From Achromobacter sp. AONIH1 (GTDB taxonomy: Bacteria; Pseudomonadota; Gammaproteobacteria; Burkholderiales; Burkholderiaceae_B): a DNA stretch of 64,000 bases. Shown piece after piece: positions 37,504 to 45,600 of the stretch (position 1 is the first letter of the stretch; every line of letters starts with the position of its first letter). The notes below the pieces were generated by a model. The model was not told the DNA's origin, searched no databases, and saw only the letters and a program-made list of their open reading frames with translations. The position numbers were made by a program, and so were the translations under genes. Where the stretch lies: assembly GCF_002902905.1 (NCBI RefSeq), contig NZ_CP026124.1:2480001-2544000 (forward strand), given 5' to 3'.

Positions 37504-38886
37504 CTAGCGGCCGAAGTAGCTGGCTACCTGTTCCAGGTCGGCCGGATCCAGCGTCCCTGCGTAGTATTTGAGCTTGACCCAGGCGCCCAGGTAGCCATAT
37601 CTGGCCTGGGCCAGGTTGCGCAACGCGTCATACAGCTGCTGTTCGGCATTCAATACATCCACGTTGACGCGTTCCCCTCCGGCCACGCTCTTGCGGGTGG
37701 CGACGATCAACTGGTTGGCCGACGCAACCGCCAACTCATACGCCCGGATCTTCGCGACGGAACTCTTGTACAGGTTGTATTGCTTGCGCAGATCGTTGAG
37801 CAATGCGTCGCGCCGCGCGTCGCGCTCGTACCGCAGCTTTTCCATCGAATCGACCGCCTGTCCGGTCTGGGCGGACACCCGTCCTCCCGCGTACAGGGGG
37901 ATGCTGACCTGCAGGCCCACGCTGTTGGTGGAATAGGTCTGGTTGTAGCTGCTCTCCGAGTTCGAGCTGTCCTTGCCCGCGCGGGCGTACAGGCCGACCT
38001 TGGGAAGATGCCCCGCCCGGCTCTTTTCGACATTGGCCGCGGCGGCGTCGATCGAGTGAGCCAGCGACTGGAGCGTTGCATTGTGCCGTAGCGCCAGTGC
38101 CTGCCAGGCTTCGTACTCATCGGGCAGCAGGGGCTTGATCGTGAACGGCCCGTGCAACGGCGCCAGCGTCAGGGCATTGAGCGGCAGGCCGCTGAGGGCG
38201 CTGAGTTCGCGATTGGCGGCGTCTTCATTGTCCTGCGCCTCGATCTCCTGGGCTTGCGCCAGGTTGTAGCGGGCCGATGTCTCCAGGATGTCGGTGCGCG
38301 TGCCTTCGCCGAGGTCGAGCAGACGCTGGTTCAGTTGCATGCGTTCCGAAAAACTCCGCTTTTGCGCCTGAGCCAGCAACAGCTGGTCCTTGGCATACAG
38401 CGCCTGCGTATAGGCTTCGAATACCCGGACCACCAGTTCCTGGCTTTTTCCTCGGTATGTTTCGTTGGAGAAGAGCGCCAGCGCCTCGCCCTGCCGATAC
38501 GCGGAGATCGCTTCGTAGTCCAGCAACGGCTGCTGCAATTCCACGGAAGAGGAGTAGCTGCGATAGTTCCGGTGTTCGGTGATGTCGCCCAGGAACGTGC
38601 TTTGCGTCACCCTGGAGCGGTTCTGGCCGGTGGAGTATCGGTAATTGATGCTGGGCAGCAGTCCGGCGCGGCCGATATCCTTCTGGGCCACGCCCGCATC
38701 CCGGTCCTTGAGCGCGGCCTGGAAGGCGGGGTCGTTCCGCACCGCCAGCGCGTGCAGTTCGATCAGGTCGAGCGCGCGGGCCGGCGAGGCGCCCAGCATG
38801 ACGAGTCCGGCCATCCAGGCGATGGCCGCGCGGCGGCGCCAATGCCCGGAGCGCTCAGGTCGCCGGGCGCAGTGTCGTGGGCTCAT
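37504..38886 (-). CDS. TolC-family outer-membrane protein of type I secretion
   Basis: Outer-membrane channel component of 460 residues. An Arg-rich N-region and hydrophobic signal (about 1-38, to ASPARA) precede two TolC repeats with the usual DPAFQAALKDRDAG and LPSINYRYSTGQN segments, long alpha-helical regions and GLQVSIPLYAGGRVSAQ. It overlaps the HlyD gene by four bases (ATGA). With the ABC exporter and HlyD it should export the RTX protein encoded upstream. Confidence 0.9.
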   Translation of the reverse strand: MSPRHCARRPERSGHWRRRAAIAWMAGLVMLGASPARALDLIELHALAVRNDPAFQAALKDRDAGVAQKDIGRAGLLPSINYRYSTGQNRSRVTQSTFLGDITEHRNYRSYSSSVELQQPLLDYEAISAYRQGEALALFSNETYRGKSQELVVRVFEAYTQALYAKDQLLLAQAQKRSFSERMQLNQRLLDLGEGTRTDILETSARYNLAQAQEIEAQDNEDAANRELSALSGLPLNALTLAPLHGPFTIKPLLPDEYEAWQALALRHNATLQSLAHSIDAAAANVEKSRAGHLPKVGLYARAGKDSSNSESSYNQTYSTNSVGLQVSIPLYAGGRVSAQTGQAVDSMEKLRYERDARRDALLNDLRKQYNLYKSSVAKIRAYELAVASANQLIVATRKSVAGGERVNVDVLNAEQQLYDALRNLAQARYGYLGAWVKLKYYAGTLDPADLEQVASYFGR

Positions 38887-40310
38887 CGTTCGCGGATGCT
38901 CTCTTGCGCGTACTGGGTCAGGGGATCCAGGAAATACTGGATGATCCTGCGCTTGCCGGTCTTGACCTCGACGGTGACCTGCATGCCGGGCATCAGCCTG
39001 GCTTCCCGGTTTTCCGTCCGTATCGTCCGTTTCGGTATGCTGGCGCGCAAGGCATAGATGAGGCCCAGTTCCTTGTCTTCGATCGCATCCTCCGACACGG
39101 ACTCGATCAAGGCCGGCAAGGTTCCGTATCGCGTATAGGGAAAGGTCTCGACCTTGATCTCCGCGGTCTGGCCTTTCTTCACGAAGCCCACGTCCTTGTT
39201 AGGCAGGAAGGCCTCCACCAGCACATTTTCCTCGTGGGGAACGACCAGCATCAGCTTTTCCGCCGCCATGACCACGCCGCCGACGGTATGCACGGCCAGT
39301 TGCTGGACGGTGCCGGAGACGGGCGCCGTCAGGCGCGTGTACAACAGGACCTGCCCGGCCTTGATCTGTTCCTGCCGCAATGACTCGATCTTTTGCCGGC
39401 TTTCGCGGATGCGTTCCAGATTGACCTGGATGGATTCCGCGATGAGGCTCGACTTTTGTTCCTCGGCGGAGGCAATCTGAGCCTGCAGCTCTTGCAGGCG
39501 GCTTGTCTGCGAGGCGAGGTCGCCCTCCAGCTCAAGGCGCAGCTGTTCGCGCTCGAGATAGGCGCTCCTGGGGACATACTGCTCTTGCGCCAGTTCCCGC
39601 AAGGACGCGGCCCGTTGCCTGGCAATGGGGCGGGTCGCCTCCAGCTTCTTGACCTGGGCCTGGACCGATGTCCATTCCGCCTTGCGCTGCAGGATTTCCG
39701 CGTCTATCGCGCGTAGCTTGGCCGCATGGGTGGCGAATTCGCCACGCGTCAGGTTCTGAGCATCCTGCCAGGCCGTCAACGGCGCATCGTCGGGCCGCGC
39801 CACCGTTGGCGCCGTGTTCGTCTGGATCGCGTCGAGCATGGCCTGCGCCCGGTTGGCCTCGATGGACAGGGCGGCGATCTCGTTCGAGATGCGCGCGATA
39901 TCGGCCTTGGCGGCAACATCATCCAACTCCACCAGGATGTCGCCGGCGGCCACGGTATCGCCTTCCTGGACGAAGATGGCTTTTATCGTCGCCGTGCCCA
40001 CCGGCTGGATGACCTTGGTCCGGTCACTGGGAATGATCTTGCCTTGCGCGACGGCGACGATGTCCACCTTGCCGAGGGTCGCCCACAGCAGAGTGGCGAC
40101 CGCGATGCCGAGCAGCGACCACAACAGGACGCGCGGAAGCGGAGAGGCCGCCCGCAATTGCAGCTCAAGCGCGGCGGGCAGGAATTCAGCCTCTTCATCA
40201 CGATAGCGTCGGGGATCCGTTTCGCTGCGAGTGGCCCACGCCGTGCGCCAGGCATCCCGATATTTGGCCAGCAGTTCCTTGAAGGCGCCCAAGCGTGTCG
40301 AGTCGCGCAT
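38883..40310 (-). CDS. HlyD-family periplasmic adaptor of type I secretion
   Basis: Membrane-fusion protein of 475 residues: cytoplasmic N-terminus, one membrane segment at about 60-80 (VLLWSLLGIAVATLLWATL), a biotinyl-lipoyl-like strand pair, a long coiled-coil hairpin (about 150-330) and the HlyD C-terminal RTX-secretion signature (GMQVTVEVKTGKRRIIQYFLDPL). ATG 40310 is chosen over a TTG two codons earlier. It starts within a few bases of the stop of the ABC gene. Confidence 0.92.
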   Translation of the reverse strand: MRDSTRLGAFKELLAKYRDAWRTAWATRSETDPRRYRDEEAEFLPAALELQLRAASPLPRVLLWSLLGIAVATLLWATLGKVDIVAVAQGKIIPSDRTKVIQPVGTATIKAIFVQEGDTVAAGDILVELDDVAAKADIARISNEIAALSIEANRAQAMLDAIQTNTAPTVARPDDAPLTAWQDAQNLTRGEFATHAAKLRAIDAEILQRKAEWTSVQAQVKKLEATRPIARQRAASLRELAQEQYVPRSAYLEREQLRLELEGDLASQTSRLQELQAQIASAEEQKSSLIAESIQVNLERIRESRQKIESLRQEQIKAGQVLLYTRLTAPVSGTVQQLAVHTVGGVVMAAEKLMLVVPHEENVLVEAFLPNKDVGFVKKGQTAEIKVETFPYTRYGTLPALIESVSEDAIEDKELGLIYALRASIPKRTIRTENREARLMPGMQVTVEVKTGKRRIIQYFLDPLTQYAQESIRER

Positions 40311-40312
40311 GC

Positions 40313-42526
40313 TCAACCCTGCTGCATGCGCAGCAGCGCGCCGTAATGTCCGTCAGCCCGCTGCGCCAGTTCGTCGGGCGCGCCTTGCTCGACGACCAGT
40401 CCCTTGTCCAGAACGATGATCCGGTCGGCGTGCTTGACGGCGGACAGGCGATGCGCGATGACGATGACCGAACGGCCGCGTGAGATCTCTTTCATGTTTC
40501 CCTGGATGATGCTCTCGGATTCGTAATCCAGCGCGCTGGTGGCCTCGTCGAAGATCAGGATCCGAGGGTTGCTGATCAGCGCCCGGGCAATCGCCAGCCG
40601 CTGGCGTTGCCCGCCGGAGAGCGTCGCGCCATGCTCTCCGACCATCGTGTCATAGCCTTCGGGCAGTTCCGCGACGAAATCGTGAGCCCCCGCCAGGCGG
40701 GCCGCGCGGATCACGTCGGGCAGGGCGACGCCTGGGTCCGCCAGGGCGATGTTCTCCCGTATGCTGCGGTTGAACAGGATGTTGTCCTGGAGCACGACGC
40801 CGATCTGGCGGCGCAGGGAACTGGGATCTATCGTCGACAGATCGACGCCATCGATCAGGACCCGGCCGCGCTCCGGCGTGTACAGCCGTTGCAGCAATTT
40901 GGTCAGCGTGCTTTTCCCGGAGCCGGATCGGCCCACGATGCCTATGGACTCGCCCGGCCGGATGTCGAGCGATACGCCGCGCAGCACTTCGGGCATGCCG
41001 GGCTGGTAGCGGAACGCGACATTGTCGAACTCGATACGGCCTTGCAGGGTGGGTAGCGTGCTCTTCTGCGTCGACGGCTCGGTCCGCGCGTTCAGGATGT
41101 CTCCCAGCCGTTCGACGGAGATGCCGACCTGCTGGAAATCCGTCCAGAGCTGGGCGATCCGCATGACCGGCGTCGCCACGTGGCCGGCCAGCATGTTGAA
41201 GGCGATCAGCTGTCCGACCGTCAGTTCCCCGTCTATCACCAGCTTGGCCCCCAGCCACATCGTGGCCACGGTGACGAGCTTGCTGATGTAGGTGACGCCG
41301 CCGTTGGCCAGGATGCCGACGCGCGAGGCGTGAAATCCCGCCTTGATATAGCCGGCGAGCTGATTGTCCCAGCGCCGCATCCATTGCGGCTCCACGGCGG
41401 ACGCCTTGACGGTCTCTATGCCGGTGATGGTCTCGACCAGGAAGGCCTGGTTTTCCGCGCCGCGCGAGAACTTCTCGTTAAGCTTGCGGCGCAATGACGG
41501 GGTGATCGCCAGCGACAGCAGAAAGTAGCAGGGCAGCGAGGCGACGACGATCCAGCTCAGCTTGGCGCTGTAGTAGAACATCACCGCCAGGAACAGCACC
41601 GAGAAAAACAAGTCGAGCACCAGGGTGATGGCGTTGCCGGTGAGAAAGGAGCGGATGTGCTCCAGTTCCCGCACGCGGGCCACGGAGTCCCCGACCCTGC
41701 GCGCCTGGAAATAGTTGAGCGGCAGATGGAGCAGGTGCCGGAATAGGCGCGATCCGAGCTCGACGTCGATGCGGCAGGACGTGTGCGTGAACAGATAGCT
41801 GCGCAGCGCGGTGATGAGCACTTCGAACGTGACGACGGCGAACAACCCGACCGCAATCACGTCCAGCGTGGTGAACCCCCGGTGCACCAGCACCTTGTCC
41901 ATGATCACCTGGAAGAACAGGGGGGTTACCAGGGCGAAGAGCTGCAGCGAGAAAGAGGCGACGAATACCTCCGCCAGCATCTTGCGGTACTTCACGATGG
42001 CCGGGACGAACCAGCTGAAATCGAACTTCTGCAGCGCGCCCGCGGCGGACGCGCGCGACGTCGCCAGGATCAGCCTGCCGGACCACGAGGCTTCGAAAAC
42101 CTGTATCGACAGAATCTCCGGGCCGGCAGATCTGGGGTGTTGAATCAGGACGCGGTCGCCGTCGTGCCGGGCGAGGATGACGAAGTCGCCATTGTCCATG
42201 ACCGCGATCGCGGGCAGCGGCGTGGTACCCAGCCTGCTCATATCCACCGTCGCCAGGCGGCTCTTGAGGCCCAGCCGCCGGGAGGCGAGCAGGATCTGCT
42301 CGGTCGATAGCGGCTTGCCCTCGTCCGAGTACTGGTGCCGGATTTGCGCTGGATCCACCGGCAGCTGATGGTATCTGGCAAGCAGCATCAACGCGACGAT
42401 GCCCGTGTCAAGCTCGGGTTGCGCTGTGGCGGCGGGTTGCGCTTGCGCGGTATCGGAATTTTCTTCGACTGCGATATGGCCGGACGACAAAGACATCGGG
42501 GGTGCACCTGGTTCCATATCGGCCAT
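40313..42526 (-). CDS. Type I secretion ABC transporter (HlyB-like) with inactive peptidase domain
   Basis: Exporter of 737 residues. An N-terminal C39-like domain (about 38-165) lacks the catalytic Cys (TGIVALMLLARYH at that position), as in HlyB, so it binds rather than cleaves its substrate. Six membrane segments (about 180-460) follow. The ATPase domain has Walker A GRSGSGKST, signature LSGGQRQRLA, Walker B ILIFDEATSAL and H-loop VIAHRLS. It energises secretion of the RTX protein encoded 98 bases upstream. Confidence 0.93.
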   Translation of the reverse strand: MADMEPGAPPMSLSSGHIAVEENSDTAQAQPAATAQPELDTGIVALMLLARYHQLPVDPAQIRHQYSDEGKPLSTEQILLASRRLGLKSRLATVDMSRLGTTPLPAIAVMDNGDFVILARHDGDRVLIQHPRSAGPEILSIQVFEASWSGRLILATSRASAAGALQKFDFSWFVPAIVKYRKMLAEVFVASFSLQLFALVTPLFFQVIMDKVLVHRGFTTLDVIAVGLFAVVTFEVLITALRSYLFTHTSCRIDVELGSRLFRHLLHLPLNYFQARRVGDSVARVRELEHIRSFLTGNAITLVLDLFFSVLFLAVMFYYSAKLSWIVVASLPCYFLLSLAITPSLRRKLNEKFSRGAENQAFLVETITGIETVKASAVEPQWMRRWDNQLAGYIKAGFHASRVGILANGGVTYISKLVTVATMWLGAKLVIDGELTVGQLIAFNMLAGHVATPVMRIAQLWTDFQQVGISVERLGDILNARTEPSTQKSTLPTLQGRIEFDNVAFRYQPGMPEVLRGVSLDIRPGESIGIVGRSGSGKSTLTKLLQRLYTPERGRVLIDGVDLSTIDPSSLRRQIGVVLQDNILFNRSIRENIALADPGVALPDVIRAARLAGAHDFVAELPEGYDTMVGEHGATLSGGQRQRLAIARALISNPRILIFDEATSALDYESESIIQGNMKEISRGRSVIVIAHRLSAVKHADRIIVLDKGLVVEQGAPDELAQRADGHYGALLRMQQG

Positions 42527-42582
42527 GCCGGCCTGCTGTCAGCAATGCGGCGGACGCCGCGCATCGGCGTGTCGTCGCGGGC

Positions 42583-42615
42583 GGGCCGGAGCCGGCGGAT
42601 GCCGGGCTCCGGCCC
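42583..42615. promoter_or_regulatory. 11-bp stem hairpin between the RTX gene and its exporter genes
   Basis: GGGCCGGAGCC at 42583-42593 and its reverse complement at 42605-42615, with no T-run. It sits between the structural RTX gene and the secretion genes, where a partial terminator or mRNA 3' stabiliser would allow more RTX than exporter to be made. Confidence 0.5.
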
Positions 42616-42624
42616 TGCGGCGGG

Positions 42625-45600
42625 TTAGCGGGACGAGGCGGCCAGCATCGGCGCGACCAGGGGCTGCTGTTCGGGGCTGTGGAATCCCGCAACGGAATCC
42701 TCGGGGGAGAATGCCGACATGGCGTCGATGAGTTGCAACATGCGTTGATCCACCTGTTGGAGTTCCGCTGGGCCGGCCGGGACGGGCGGGGTTCCGGTCA
42801 TGATTTCCATGGCCAGGCCGAACGCCGTGGCCGCGGCGGGAGCCGCTTCCGAAAAGCCGCTGGCGCTGCCCAGCCACAGCCGTTGCGCGGCGGCCTCTTC
42901 CGGGCTGCCCAGCGCTGTGGTCGCACTGGACGTCGCAGCGGCGCCGGACGGGGTGACGGGCGAGCCGTTGGCGTTCGAGACGAGGGCCGCGATGTCGGCG
43001 TAGCTCAATACCGTGCCATCGGTGAAAGCCAGGTTTTCTATCCCGTAGCCGGACAGCGGACGGAAGAAGAAGTCCAGGACGGTGAGCGTATTGCCGGTGT
43101 CCAGCGTGATCAGCAGATCATTGCTCGTGCCGACGCGTTGCAGGCTGATGTCTCCGGCCAGGATGCCGGCGTCGAACTGGATGACGTCCGTGCCGCCGAA
43201 CAGGCCGTCTTCCCGTATGGTGTCGTTGCCCGAGCCGCGGCCGTAGCGGTAGGTGTCCGAGCCCTCGCCGCCGATCAGCAGGTCGTCGCCGGCGCCGCCA
43301 TCCAGCGTGTCGTCGCCGCGTTCGCCGTACAGCGTGTCGTTGCCGTCGTCGCCGTAGATTGCGTCATTGCCGTCGCCGCCGTAGAGCGCATCGTTGCCGC
43401 CGGCGCCTCGCAGCACGTCGTTGCCGGCGGTGCCGTAGATCGTGTCGTTGCCTTCGGTGGGGCGCATGGTGATCGCCGCGACGTCCGGCAGCGTCAGCGC
43501 GCTGCCGTCAGAGAATTCCAGGCGTTCCACCCGTCCGGCGTCGGCCGTCTCGCCGTCGAAATAGTCCTTGATGAGCAGCGTGTTGCCGGTGGGTGCGAGC
43601 GTGATCAGCAGGTCGTAGGAAGATCCGATCCGTTGCAAGCTCAGGTCCGCCTGGGTGATGCTGGCATCGAAGACGACGCGGTCGTTGCCGAAGAACAGCT
43701 TGCCTTCGAGGATCGTGTCGTTTCCGGAGTTCCGGCCGAACCGATAGGTATCGTTCCCGATGCCGCCGTCCAGCGTGTCGTCGCCGGCTCCGCCGTCCAG
43801 CGTATCGTTGCCTGTCTCGCCATAGAGCACATCGTTGCCATTGCCGCCGAGCAGCAGGTCATTGCCATCGCGACCCCAGATCGTATCGTCTCCGTCCAGC
43901 CCTGATATCGTGTCGTCGTCCGTGGTACCGATGAGTTGATCATTGCCTGCCGTGCCGGTCATGGTGAGGGTGATGATGTCTGCGAAGTTCAGGCTGTCGC
44001 CATTCGCGAACTCGAACAGCTCGATGCCATAGCTGGCGATGGCGCGGGTGAAATAGTTTTTCAACAGTAGCGTGCTGTTGGAGCCCGCAATGGTGACCAG
44101 CAGATCCTGGGACGTGCCGACGCGCGTGAACCGCAGGTCGGCGCGCTGGATGTCGTCGTCGAACTGAACCCGGTCGGTGCCGCCAAAAAGGCCTTCTTCC
44201 TGTATCACGTCATTGCCGGAGTTGCGGCCGAACCAGTACGAGTCGGAACCCTCTCCGCCGATCAGGAGATCGTTGCCGGCGCCGCCGTCCAGGATGTCAT
44301 CGCCCCGGTCGCCGTACAGGATGTCGTCGCCGCCCTCGCCGAAGATGCGGTCGTTGCCGTCGGTGCCGTAGATGACATCGTTGCCTTCCGTGGGGCGCAT
44401 GACGATCGCCGCCACGTCGGCATAGCCCAGGACCACGCCGTCGCCGAATTCGAGACGTTCGATGCGTACGCTGTCCGTGCCGAGACGATCGAAATAGTCC
44501 TTGATGAGCAGGGTGTTGCCTGAACCGGAGATCGTGATGAGCAGGTCCGGACTCGATCCCACGCGTTGGAACTGGACATCCGTGAACCGCACGTCGGCAT
44601 CGAACAGGACCCTGTCGTTGCCGGACATGAGCAGCCCTTCCTTGATGGTGTCGTTGCCGGAATGGCGGCCGAAGAGATAGGTATCGTCTCCCACGCCGCC
44701 ATCCAGCACGTCGTCGCCCGCGCCGCCGTCCAGGGTGTCGTTGCCGGCCTCGCCGTTCAAGGTGTCGTTGCCATCACCGCCCAGCAGCGTATCGTTGCCG
44801 TCACCACCGTTCAGGATGTCGTTGCCGGCCAGTCCGTTGATGACATCGTCGGCGGCAGTGCCGGTGATCACGTCGTCGCCGTTGGTGGCCCCCATCGTGA
44901 TTGCCGCGATGTCGATGAAGGTCAGCACGGTGCCGTTGGCGAATTCGAACAGATCGATGCCGTAGCGTTGCAACGCCCGCTGGAAGTAGTCGTGAACGAG
45001 CAGGGTATTGCCCGAACCCTGGACGGTGATGAGCAGATCGTTCGACGTGCCTGCGCGGGTGAAGGTGATGTCCGACGGCAGGATGTCCGCATCGAACAGC
45101 ACCCGGTCACCAGCATCGCCATACAGGCCGGTTTCCCTGATGGTGTCGTTGCCCGAATGTCGGCCGAACAGGTAGGTGTCGGAGCCTTCGCCGCCGTACA
45201 GCGTGTCGTCGCCCGCGCCGCCGTCCAGGATGTCGTCGCCGCCTTCGCCATACAGCGTGTCGTTGCCTTCCTGCCCGCGGATGGTCTCGCCGGCATTGGT
45301 GCCATAGATGATGTCGTCGCCGGAAGTCGCGCCGAGGATCCCCGCCACGATGTCGTCGTAGGTCAGGACGGAGCCATCGGAGAATTCGAGCCGATCCACG
45401 ACGTAGCGCCCATTGGTGCCGAAGAAGTAGTCCTTGATCCGCAGGGAGCTGCCGCCGCCTTGCAGCGTGATGAGCAGGTCGAAAGAGGATCCGTCGCGCG
45501 CGATGCGCAGGTCGGCAGGCGCGATGCCGGCCTCGAACACGATGCGGTCCAGGCCTCCTTCGTCCTGGATGGTGTCGTGGCCGGCGTTGTGGCCGAACAG

